15,108 bases of DNA, taken from the NCBI GenBank assembly GCA_002254745.1, contig NJED01000011.1:1-15108 (forward strand), given 5' to 3'. Positions 6,552 to 12,446 of the stretch are shown piece after piece. The position numbers were made by a program, and so were the translations under genes. A model generated the notes under the pieces. It was not told the origin of the DNA. It did not search any database and was given only the letters and a program-made list of their open reading frames with translations. This stretch comes from Desulfurococcales archaeon ex4484_217_1 (GTDB lineage: Archaea; Thermoproteota; Thermoprotei_A; EX4484-217-1). Numbering within the stretch: the stretch's first letter is position 1; every line of letters starts with the position of its first letter.

Positions 6552-7259
6552 ATGAGCCAACCCGTAAATGTTAAACCTCATGATAAGTTTGAAGGAGTAT
6601 ACATAGTTGAACTCGAAGATGGCTCACTAAAAATAGCTACGAAAAACTTAGCACCGGGAAAAAGAGTTTACGGCGAACGCCTATTCAAAATAGAAGGTGT
6701 CGAATATAGGGAATGGAACCCCTATCGTAGCAAACTCGGAGCAGCAATACTGAAAGGTATATCAGACGTACCTTTGAAGAAGGGAACTAAGGTACTATAC
6801 CTCGGCGTAGCGACTGGAACCACGGCAAGCCATGTTTCAGACATTATAGGTTTAGAAGGTAAACTCTATGGTGTAGAATTTGCCTATAGAGTTATGAGAG
6901 AGTTCGTAACGCTAGCTGAAATAAGGAAGAACCTGTACCCAATACTAGCAGACGCAAGACTACCACACACATATAGGAACATTGTTGAAGAAGTTGACGT
7001 AATATACTCCGATGTGGCACAACCGGAACAGGCAAAATTGGTTGCAGACAATGCAGACTACTTCCTTAAAGAAGGAGGTTACTTACTGCTTGCAATTAAG
7101 GCTAGAAGTATAGATGTCACAGCAGAACCATCAGATGTCTATAAGAGGGAAATATATACGCTGAAAAATAGGGGATTCAAAATTCTGGACGTAGTTCACC
7201 TAGAACCGTATGATAAAGACCATGCAATGGTACTTGCAGTGTTTAAGCCTAAAGATTAA
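6552..7259 (+). CDS. flpA: Fibrillarin-like rRNA/tRNA 2'-O-methyltransferase
   Basis: Fibrillarin is the SAM-dependent catalytic subunit of the C/D box sRNP. The 235 residues are normal for the archaeal protein. A small N-terminal beta domain (about 1-55) precedes the methyltransferase fold. The SAM-binding loop is VLYLGVATGTTASHVSD (81-97). IYSDVAQPEQ (151-160) supplies Asp154, and LAIKARSID (180-188) supplies Lys183. Lys61 in NPYRSKLGAAI completes the usual Lys-Asp-Lys set. The ATG at 6552 is preceded by GGTGAG (6541-6546) at ideal spacing. It lies 34 bp after nop5 and is surely cotranscribed with it, as in most archaea. Its RNA partners would include the C/D sRNA at 1493-1553. Confidence 0.98.
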   Translation: MSQPVNVKPHDKFEGVYIVELEDGSLKIATKNLAPGKRVYGERLFKIEGVEYREWNPYRSKLGAAILKGISDVPLKKGTKVLYLGVATGTTASHVSDIIGLEGKLYGVEFAYRVMREFVTLAEIRKNLYPILADARLPHTYRNIVEEVDVIYSDVAQPEQAKLVADNADYFLKEGGYLLLAIKARSIDVTAEPSDVYKREIYTLKNRGFKILDVVHLEPYDKDHAMVLAVFKPKD

Positions 7260-7280
7260 ACCATGTTTTCTCACATAAAA

Positions 7281-7289
7281 CTTTAAACC
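7281..7289 (+). promoter_or_regulatory. TATA box of the HTH regulator gene
   Basis: CTTTAAACC centred near 7285, so transcription would start near 7311. That would make a TTG at 7311 leaderless, or give an ATG at 7344 a leader of about 33 nt. Inferred from spacing. Confidence 0.45.
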
Positions 7290-7343
7290 TTGTAATAAAC
7301 CGTTACAAATTTGGAAACCGTCCCCCATGAAAAGGGCAATACC

Positions 7344-8237
7344 ATGCATATGGTAAGAAATCAGGAGCTGGTTGAAGAAGTTATAGACACTCTTAGAAGT
7401 AGAGGATTCAAGGTAGGTTTCGTAGAATACCCCACCTATGAAAGAAGATCATTAGATGTAGTGGCTAGAAGAAGCAATGAAAAATTTGTTATGAAAGTCT
7501 CCTTCGAAATAGACAATGTTGGTTCTAAAGAGCTTTCCGAACTAGCAGCGCTATCTAGAATATTTGACGCAGCAGGAATCATTGTTAGTAAGAAAACGAG
7601 AAAGAAAGAGCTAAAAGACTATGTAGTTTATGAGCGCTACAAAGTACCTGCAATGACTCCTGAAACGTTAAGAGAATTCATAGACAGTGGTGAGGTATAT
7701 GTTTACGCTGGTAGAGGAGGCTACTACGTTAGGGTAAATGGTGAAAAACTTAGGAGAAAAAGAGAAGAAAGAGACATGTCATTAGGTGATTTAGCTCAAC
7801 TACTTGGTGTTTCAAGAAAAGCAGTTTATGAATATGAGAGAAGAAGTATGAGCCTAAGCTTCACTACTGCACTGAGATTAATAGAAATTTTTGGAGAAGA
7901 CATAGTTATCCCCATAAATATAAGGAGAGTAAGTGTAGAAGAAGGGAAAACATTGGAAACTCAAAGACTTAGAACGAAGTTTAGAAAAGCAGTTTTGAAA
8001 CTCAAAAAACTAGGCTTCCTTACAGTAGTTACTGAGAGAACACCAATAGACATAGCTGCTAGGAGAAATGACAAAGGTAAACTCGCGATAACTCTTAAAG
8101 AACTAAATATTTCGCAGAAGGATCTTAAGGCAAAAATAGAAGCCGCTGAAACAGTTTCGAAAACCTTAAATATAAAATCGTTAATTATCGATGACTTAAA
8201 AAACTTAATGAAGTATCTATTAGACTTTTATAGTTAA
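7344..8237 (+). CDS. COG1395-type archaeal HTH regulator with two nuclease-like domains
   Basis: This matches the archaeal predicted transcriptional regulators of COG1395. A central XRE-like helix-turn-helix (about 136-183 from ATG 7344; MSLGDLAQLLGVSRKAVYEYE) should bind DNA. It is flanked by two segments that resemble each other: about 8-84 (RGFKVGFVEYPTYERRSLDVVARR) and about 212-285 (LGFLTVVTERTPIDIAARR). Both look like Holliday-resolvase/PD-(D/E)xK-like folds that keep the Asp but not a clear E-x-K, so they are probably non-catalytic. No regulated gene is known. The start is uncertain: TTG 7311, ATG 7344 and ATG 7350 are in frame and none has a strong Shine-Dalgarno site; I chose 7344. 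It is followed after 13 bp by the THEP1-like gene and probably cotranscribed with it. Confidence 0.85.
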   Translation: MHMVRNQELVEEVIDTLRSRGFKVGFVEYPTYERRSLDVVARRSNEKFVMKVSFEIDNVGSKELSELAALSRIFDAAGIIVSKKTRKKELKDYVVYERYKVPAMTPETLREFIDSGEVYVYAGRGGYYVRVNGEKLRRKREERDMSLGDLAQLLGVSRKAVYEYERRSMSLSFTTALRLIEIFGEDIVIPINIRRVSVEEGKTLETQRLRTKFRKAVLKLKKLGFLTVVTERTPIDIAARRNDKGKLAITLKELNISQKDLKAKIEAAETVSKTLNIKSLIIDDLKNLMKYLLDFYS

Positions 8238-8250
8238 CAAGTGGTGTACT

Positions 8251-8682
8251 TTGAAAATCTATGTAACAGGAAGACCAGGGATAGGAAAATCAACTGTTGT
8301 ACTTAAAGCAGTAGATATTCTGAAAGAACATGGCCTAAAAATAGGGGGAATATTCTGTCCTGAAGTAAGAGGTGCTCAGGGTTACAGAATAGGGTTTAAG
8401 ATAATAGATTTACTAAGTAATAAAGAAGGATGGCTAGCTAGGAAGAACATAAGAATATCTGGTCCCAGAGTAGGTAAATACGTAGTAATAGTTAGAGACG
8501 CAATCTCCATCGGCGTTGAGGCATTAAGGAATGCTGTAGAATACGCTGATGTAATAGTTATAGATGAAGTAGGTCCAATGGAGCTTAAGGTTAATGAACT
8601 GCGTAGAGAAATAATAAATGCGCTAAAATCAAATAACTATGGAAAAAATACCCACACAGATTATCAGAGAGGGCCTAGTTAA
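8251..8682 (+). CDS. THEP1-like nucleoside-triphosphatase, C-terminally shortened
   Basis: This belongs to the THEP1 NTPase family, P-loop enzymes that hydrolyse nucleoside triphosphates in vitro; the cellular role is unclear. The Walker A loop GRPGIGKST (7-15), the VGKYVVIVRDAISIGVEAL segment (74-92) and the Walker B signature VIVIDEVGPMEL (101-112) are all present. Members usually run to about 170-180 residues, ending in a strand and helix region around a V-x-H-R motif. Here the protein stops at 143: after ALKSNN (124-129) it continues with an unrelated NYGKNTHTDYQRGPS tail. The last 44 nt overlap the trm1 start. No other frame encodes the missing part. The start is TTG 8251 after a GTGGTG site. 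It may be a shortened functional enzyme or a decaying one. Confidence 0.85.
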   Translation: MKIYVTGRPGIGKSTVVLKAVDILKEHGLKIGGIFCPEVRGAQGYRIGFKIIDLLSNKEGWLARKNIRISGPRVGKYVVIVRDAISIGVEALRNAVEYADVIVIDEVGPMELKVNELRREIINALKSNNYGKNTHTDYQRGPS

Positions 8683-9823
8683 GCTAATAGTACCTGAATT
8701 CTCAGAGTATTTAAGAGAGAATGGAGTTTACGAGCCCACGTGGGCTCCAGTATTTTACAATCCACAAATGAAGCTGAATAGGGACTTATCAGTAGCTGTT
8801 GTTGAAGCCTATTCTGAGGCGAAAAAACCAATCCTCGTAGCAGATATTTTGGCAGGCACAGGTGTCAGAGGAATACGTTTTGCAGTAGAAGCAGATAATA
8901 TAGACAAAGTTTACATTAACGATAAAAACCCTATAGCATATGAGTTCATGGTTAAAAACATAGAGCTAAATAACGTAGAGAACATTGTCGAAGCTGAGAA
9001 CCTAGATGCTAATTTAATGCTTAGATATCATAAATTCGCTGGCGAAGTTTTCGACTATATAGACGTCGATCCCTTCGGCTCGCCCGTTGAATTCATAGAT
9101 TCAGCGTTAGCTTCAGTAAAAATAGGGGGCATGTTAGGGATTACAGCAACGGATACTGCTGTTCTTGAAGGCAAGCATGTGAATGCGTGTGTTAGAAAGT
9201 ATTTTTCAAGACCTATTAAGAGCCATTTCTCCAAAGAACTAGCGATAAGAATATTGTTAGCATCCATAGTTCAAAGAGCGGCATCGCAGGAATTAGGAGT
9301 TAGCGTAAAACTAAGCTACTATGATAAGTACTATGTTAGGGCTTATGTCGTTTTAGTTAAAGGCGCTAAAAAAGCCGATGAATCTCTGAAAAAGCTAGGC
9401 TATGTAGTATTTAACAAGCGTAGTGGAGAATATTTTGTCGTCAATAACCTATCTGAACTACTTAGCATATCTGCTGATAAACACTACATTGTTGCGGGAC
9501 CCATATGGTGTGGAAATATTTGTGAAAAAGAGTTCTTAAGTAAAGTAAGTAAGGTTATTATGAGAAAGGAACATTTAAAATATAAGGAGTTAATTAGGCT
9601 CCTTCAAATGTTAAATGCTGAACTAAATATGCCTCCCCTATACTACAGTATAGACATGTTAGGTAAGTTTTTAAAGAAATCTATTCCTCCATTAACTTCA
9701 CTTATTGAGTGCCTAATTTCTAATGGGTACAGTGCTGTGAGAGTACACTGCGATCCCAAAGGGTTTAAAACAGACGCCCCTCTAGAAGTGATTTATGCTT
9801 GTTTCAAAAAGCTTTCTCCCTAG
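8639..9823 (+). CDS. trm1: tRNA (guanine-26 N2,N2)-dimethyltransferase Trm1
   Basis: Trm1 dimethylates G26 at the hinge between D and anticodon stems of many tRNAs, using SAM. Length (394 residues) and motif order fit the archaeal enzymes. REGLVKLIVPE (10-20) and APVFYNPQMKLNRDL (36-50) form the N-terminal signature. VADILAGTGVRGIRFAVE (67-84) is the SAM site, and IDVDPFGSPVEFIDSAL (141-157) carries the catalytic D-P-F-G-S-P motif. A C-terminal domain (about 260-394) ends in the family's typical G-(Y)-x-A-x-R-x-H and K-T-(D/S)-A-P pattern. The ATG at 8639 gives the expected N-terminus but has no clear Shine-Dalgarno site; it overlaps the THEP1 gene by 44 nt, so translation may be coupled. Its stop interlocks with that of TFE-beta. 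Confidence 0.96.
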   Translation: MEKIPTQIIREGLVKLIVPEFSEYLRENGVYEPTWAPVFYNPQMKLNRDLSVAVVEAYSEAKKPILVADILAGTGVRGIRFAVEADNIDKVYINDKNPIAYEFMVKNIELNNVENIVEAENLDANLMLRYHKFAGEVFDYIDVDPFGSPVEFIDSALASVKIGGMLGITATDTAVLEGKHVNACVRKYFSRPIKSHFSKELAIRILLASIVQRAASQELGVSVKLSYYDKYYVRAYVVLVKGAKKADESLKKLGYVVFNKRSGEYFVVNNLSELLSISADKHYIVAGPIWCGNICEKEFLSKVSKVIMRKEHLKYKELIRLLQMLNAELNMPPLYYSIDMLGKFLKKSIPPLTSLIECLISNGYSAVRVHCDPKGFKTDAPLEVIYACFKKLSP

Positions 9824-10206
9824 CTTTTTCTCCTCGATAAAATATTACGAATAATCCACTCCGTAAGCTTACTACATGTTGATGGGTTTATGTAACTGCC
9901 GCTAGAACACTTACTATATAAAGGACATGTAAAGCACGGTATCTCTATTATTCCATCTAATTTAATTTTTTCGGTGGCCTCTCTTACTCTCTTAATGTAA
10001 AGTCTGTAAGTTCTTTTCCCATTGTATGTTACAGGCTCTCTTTCAATGAGTCCTCTTTTTAGTAGTTTTAAAGCTATGCGGGAACCTTCCCTACTATCTA
10101 TACCTAACCTATGCCATAGTTCACTTTGAAGTATGCCTTTTTTTCCTGACCTCTTAATCAGATTGTAGGCTTTTTGCTCTAAAGGCGATAGCGGTGTTGC
10201 AGGCAT
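9820..10206 (-). CDS. Transcription factor E subunit beta (TFE-beta; RPC34/RPC39 homologue)
   Basis: TFE-beta pairs with TFE-alpha to help open promoters with TBP, TFB and RNA polymerase. This 128-residue protein has a winged-helix domain (about 5-72: SPLEQKAYNLIKRSGKKGIL, then GSRIALKLLKRGLI and YNGKRTYRLY). A C-terminal four-cysteine domain follows: C91-x2-C94-x5-C100-x10-C111, the spacing expected of the [4Fe-4S] site of archaeal TFE-beta and human RPC39. This cluster and short length separate it from Lrp/MarR-like winged-helix regulators. The ATG at 10206 has GGAGGT about 11 nt upstream. Its own TATA box and a T-rich terminator after tfb suggest separate transcription, although tfb is the next gene upstream. 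The gene converges on trm1 with shared stop bases. Confidence 0.85.
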   Translation of the reverse strand: MPATPLSPLEQKAYNLIKRSGKKGILQSELWHRLGIDSREGSRIALKLLKRGLIEREPVTYNGKRTYRLYIKRVREATEKIKLDGIIEIPCFTCPLYSKCSSGSYINPSTCSKLTEWIIRNILSRRKS

Positions 10207-10285
10207 TTATGTTTAAACCTCCATTCTTCCACTGTACCTATTCTTATGCATCATTATCTTCAGCGACGGTAATGTGCTTTCCCCA

Positions 10286-10295
10286 ATTATAATTT
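10286..10295 (-). promoter_or_regulatory. TATA box of the TFE-beta gene
   Basis: AAATTATAAT on the minus strand, centred near 10290; transcription would start near 10264, leaving a leader of about 58 nt. The leader begins with a D/C box-like string, judged too weak to call as a k-loop. Confidence 0.45.
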
Positions 10296-10320
10296 AGAAA
10301 AACAAGTATTTAGTTTTGCT

Positions 10321-10339
10321 AGGAGAAAAAGAAAAGGGA
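10321..10339 (-). terminator. T-rich terminator after tfb
   Basis: On the minus strand, about 15 nt after the tfb stop, the sequence reads CCCTTTTCTTTTTCTCCT. Pyrimidine-rich tracts with T runs of this kind stop archaeal RNA polymerase. It separates tfb from the TFE-beta promoter. Confidence 0.55.
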
Positions 10340-10353
10340 AACTATGGGGTTTA

Positions 10354-11256
10354 CTATATTTTTACTTCAAAATCTAAAGCATCTATAAGTTCCTTATATC
10401 TATTCCTAACGGTTACCTCTGTTATTCCGGCTGCGTCAGCTATTTCTCTTTGAGTTTTCTTTTCATCCATGAGCACGCTTGCAATGTATATTGCAGCTGC
10501 TGCTAAACCCATAGGCCCTTTACCGCTAGTTATTCCTCTCTCCCTTGCTAAGGATAGTATTTCAGCTGCTTTTGTCTGAACATAAGCTGGCAAATTTAAT
10601 ACGTTTAGAAGTTTAGGTATGTAACTTATGGGGTTTGAGGGCGGCGGCTTCTTCCTCAGTAACGTTATTAGCTTACGGTATTGTTGCGCAAGTCTTTTCC
10701 TCGGAACATTAACACTCTTCGCTATTTCATCTAATGTGCGAGAAATTTTTAGCTTCCTACAAGCCAAATATATGGCTGCTGCAATGTAATCATCATATAT
10801 TCTTCCTCTAATCATTTTAGCCTTAACTGCTTTCCTAAGAATTATTGCAGCTGTTTCATTAACTGTTGCTGGTAGTTGGAGGGTTGAAGTTAAATGATTT
10901 AATCTTGAAAGGATTTCTATAAGCTTCTTTTCCTCAGCATTAGCTGCTCTCATGCGCTTCTGGCAAATTATAAGTCTTTTCATTCTAATTTTCTCTCTTA
11001 AAGAAAGCCTCCTGCCTTGGTAATCTCTGCTACTTGAATCAATTGTCGTTGTTAAACCTTTATCGTGTATAGAATAAGTACCTGGAGGCCCTGTCCTTTT
11101 CCGCTTTAAAAGCTGTTCATGGGTGAAGGCTCTCCATTCAGGCCTCTTATCTATCATCTTATCCTCTACTACAACACCGCATTCAGCACAGACTATTTCC
11201 CCTCGTTCAGGGAAGTATATTAGATTTGTTGATCCGCAGGAAGGACAAGTATATAT
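10354..11256 (-). CDS. tfb: Transcription initiation factor B (TFB), probable AUA start
   Basis: TFB, the archaeal TFIIB, recruits RNA polymerase to TBP-bound promoters. From the proposed start the protein has 300 residues. It has an N-terminal zinc ribbon (C4-P-S-C7, then C23-A-E-C26), the B-reader/linker region (RPEWRAF, then GTYSIHDKGLTTTID) and two cyclin folds (about 100-195 and 200-295). The second cyclin fold contains the DNA-binding helix TQREIADAAGITEVTVRNRYKEL. The first in-frame ATG (11157) would delete the whole zinc ribbon. Between the upstream in-frame stop (11358-11356) and the first Cys there is no ATG, GTG or TTG. A GGTGAG site (11268-11263) gives 7-nt spacing to ATA 11256, the best candidate. 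The upstream gar1 stop overlaps that site. Confidence 0.93.
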   Translation of the reverse strand: MYTCPSCGSTNLIYFPERGEIVCAECGVVVEDKMIDKRPEWRAFTHEQLLKRKRTGPPGTYSIHDKGLTTTIDSSSRDYQGRRLSLREKIRMKRLIICQKRMRAANAEEKKLIEILSRLNHLTSTLQLPATVNETAAIILRKAVKAKMIRGRIYDDYIAAAIYLACRKLKISRTLDEIAKSVNVPRKRLAQQYRKLITLLRKKPPPSNPISYIPKLLNVLNLPAYVQTKAAEILSLARERGITSGKGPMGLAAAAIYIASVLMDEKKTQREIADAAGITEVTVRNRYKELIDALDFEVKI

Positions 11257-11263
11257 CGTAATC

Positions 11264-11527
11264 TCACCTTCTCTTTCTAATTTTTCTCCTAGGTCTTTTC
11301 GGCTGATAATATAGAGGAGAAGGTATTCGCCCTGTGGTAAGTGTTTTAGTAAGTTTTACTATAGCATATGGTTCACTTACAGGCCCTATAATGTCTACTA
11401 TCCTACCTATTACTTTCATATAACTTGTTAAGACTGGTGAATCTAGAGGAGGAACTTCTCTGCTTCTTATACGCACAATGAGATGCCCAGATTTTGCTAT
11501 GTGTAAAGGTGTACCTAAATACCTCAT
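11264..11527 (-). CDS. gar1: H/ACA sRNP protein Gar1
   Basis: Gar1 is a core protein of the H/ACA pseudouridylation particle; it binds Cbf5 and helps substrate loading and release. The 87-residue protein is a single small beta-barrel. The family signature GRIVDIIGPVSEPYAIVKL lies at about 40-58, followed by PSPLYY and a basic tail (PKRPRRKIRKRR). The ATG at 11527 gives the expected start MRYLGTPLHIAKSG. A GTG at 11536 would add three residues, and neither has a clear Shine-Dalgarno site. The stop TGA (11266-11264) is embedded in the Shine-Dalgarno site of tfb, so the two are translationally close. The order srp19-gar1-tfb is common in archaea. A TATA-like stretch at about 11583-11595 suggests a local promoter. 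Confidence 0.92.
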   Translation of the reverse strand: MRYLGTPLHIAKSGHLIVRIRSREVPPLDSPVLTSYMKVIGRIVDIIGPVSEPYAIVKLTKTLTTGRIPSPLYYQPKRPRRKIRKRR

Positions 11528-11562
11528 GAATAACACTATCCGTAGCTGTGATAGCTGTATCA

Positions 11563-11580
11563 GTATTACTTGGGTAATAC
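11563..11580. repeat. 7-bp inverted repeat upstream of gar1
   Basis: GTATTAC-TTGG-GTAATAC, a perfect 7-bp inverted repeat with a 4-nt centre, near the predicted gar1 transcription start. Next to it TAGCTGT occurs twice in direct orientation (11543-11549 and 11552-11558). These may be an operator or a leader hairpin; function unknown. Confidence 0.4.
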
Positions 11581-11686
11581 CGAAATTAAAACCTTTGCCC
11601 CAATAATACCTCGCAAAATTTTAAACAGATTATTAAATAATTTAAACGGTATTATCTATGATTATTTAATTGGATATTGTAATTGG

Positions 11687-11710
11687 AGTAGAAATAGCAG
11701 AATTTCTACT
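11687..11710. repeat. 9-bp perfect hairpin at the 3' end of the srp19 region
   Basis: AGTAGAAAT, a 6-nt loop and ATTTCTACT form a perfect 9-bp stem. It covers the stop codon of the shifted srp19 tail frame. No T run follows on the minus strand, so a simple terminator is unlikely. The AT-rich, gene-free stretch 11581-11686 between it and the gar1 promoter shows no other feature. Confidence 0.5.
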
Positions 11711-11922
11711 GCCTTTTTCTTGTTCTAATTTCTTTAATTTTAGAAGCTAATTCTCTTAGTAATTCGATTTTCCTTTTTGTTTTCAGCCTCAACAAGTTCT
11801 TTAAGCTTAGGAGACTTTACGGCGTCTTTTAACGGTATTTTTCTACCTTTACTTCTAGTTTTTGCAGAGTCAATGTTTGACAACCATACTATGATGTATT
11901 TTCCCTTATACTTCCTAGACAA
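11706..11922 (-). pseudogene. srp19: SRP19 (signal recognition particle protein), internal deletion with frameshift
   Basis: SRP19 helps assemble the signal recognition particle RNA with SRP54. The N-terminal 41 or so residues are clear: MSRKYKGKYIIVWLSNIDSA, then KTRSKGRKIPLKDAV and LKELVEA, typical of archaeal SRP19. The open frame then continues with a meaningless tail (NKKENRITKRISF) and stops at 11740 after 60 residues. In the +1 frame from about 11770-11787 the normal C-terminal helix follows, RKIELLRELASKIKEIRTRK, ending at TAG 11706. About 30 residues expected between these parts, including the loop with Y-P-x-x-W and the G-R-V-x-V strand, are missing. Archaeal SRP19 is normally 90-100 residues. 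The start is TTG 11922 behind GAGGAT, directly after rps8e. Pseudogene, recent mutation and assembly error are all possible. Confidence 0.72.
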
Positions 11923-11939
11923 AAGTAAGGATCCTCTTT

Positions 11940-12326
11940 CTACTCTCTTATTAGAACGGCATTTAGTACGCCGTCTTGGCCTGGTCTTGAAGTTATTTTT
12001 GCTTTACCTATTTCTGTTTCCACTATAGTTCCTTTTACTATAATGTTTCTCCTAGCATATTCTCTGTTAGCAGGGGTTTCTAAGACTCTAAGTATTCTTA
12101 CTTTTTGAGCTTTACCTGTCTCGGGATCAACGACATTAATGTAATGGGCGTATTTTAGTTTTACCTTATAATTTCCGCCAAATACTCTCTCTACAATTCT
12201 TAATTCCCTTTCAGCAAGCTTAGTTTCCGTAAATGGGCCTCCTAACTCATACTTTCTTTTCTTTCTCCACGGCCTTTTTTTACCGCCGGAAGTTTTTTTG
12301 GCATCGTTTCCCTGGTAGTAGCTCAT
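11940..12326 (-). CDS. rps8e: Small ribosomal subunit protein S8e (eS8)
   Basis: This 128-residue basic protein is eS8 of the archaeal small ribosomal subunit, at the usual archaeal length. The N-terminus (GNDAKKTSGGKKRPWRKKRK, residues 6-25) has the family's basic G-(K/R)-K-(R/K) signature. The pattern YELGGPFTETKL, the middle VDPETGKAQKVRILRVLETPANREYARRNII and the C-terminal ITSRPGQDGVLNAVLI all match. The start ATG at 12326 is preceded by GAGGA at good spacing. It heads the cluster rps8e-srp19-gar1-tfb and has a TATA box at 12378-12386. The srp19 start lies 17 nt after its stop. Confidence 0.96.
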   Translation of the reverse strand: MSYYQGNDAKKTSGGKKRPWRKKRKYELGGPFTETKLAERELRIVERVFGGNYKVKLKYAHYINVVDPETGKAQKVRILRVLETPANREYARRNIIVKGTIVETEIGKAKITSRPGQDGVLNAVLIRE

Positions 12327-12377
12327 AATTTACGTCCTCAACTCCTCTATTACGGTGGATTTCTATCAGATAGTGAG

Positions 12378-12386
12378 AAATATAAA
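12378..12386 (-). promoter_or_regulatory. TATA box of rps8e, possibly shared with the divergent uppS
   Basis: TTTATATTT on the minus strand, centred near 12382. It predicts a start near 12356 and a 30-nt leader for rps8e. Read on the plus strand it is AAATATAAA and would start the uppS transcript near 12408, so one element may serve both divergent genes. Confidence 0.45.
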
Positions 12387-12420
12387 CTTTTACTTTTAGA
12401 ATATCTTGCAAGGTAAAACA

Positions 12421-12438
12421 TTGAGGGTATTGAGGGTA
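12421..12438 (+). repeat. Tandem 9-bp repeat carrying the uppS Shine-Dalgarno site
   Basis: TTGAGGGTA twice, head to tail and perfect. Each copy has GAGGG, able to pair with the 16S rRNA tail. Spacing from the second copy to ATG 12447 is about 10 nt. Duplication may raise or tune translation start; inferred. Confidence 0.6.
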
Positions 12439-12446
12439 CGGGTTTA

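Noticed and set aside
8251..9823. THEP1 and Trm1 as one frameshifted fusion gene.
   Set aside because: Trm1 has its own complete, family-like N-terminus from ATG 8639, and no frame supplies the missing THEP1 tail.
10248..10264. D/C box-like string (CTGA, then ATGATGC 5 nt later) at the 5' end of the TFE-beta leader, minus strand.
   Set aside because: The C box ends in C instead of A, the supporting stem is only two pairs, and no guide geometry or flanking second box pair is present; too weak for an sRNA or k-loop call.
11706..11922. Archaeal intron or programmed +1 frameshift explaining the split srp19.
   Set aside because: Nothing is inserted; the expected middle of the protein is absent, so neither splicing nor frameshifting would restore a full SRP19.
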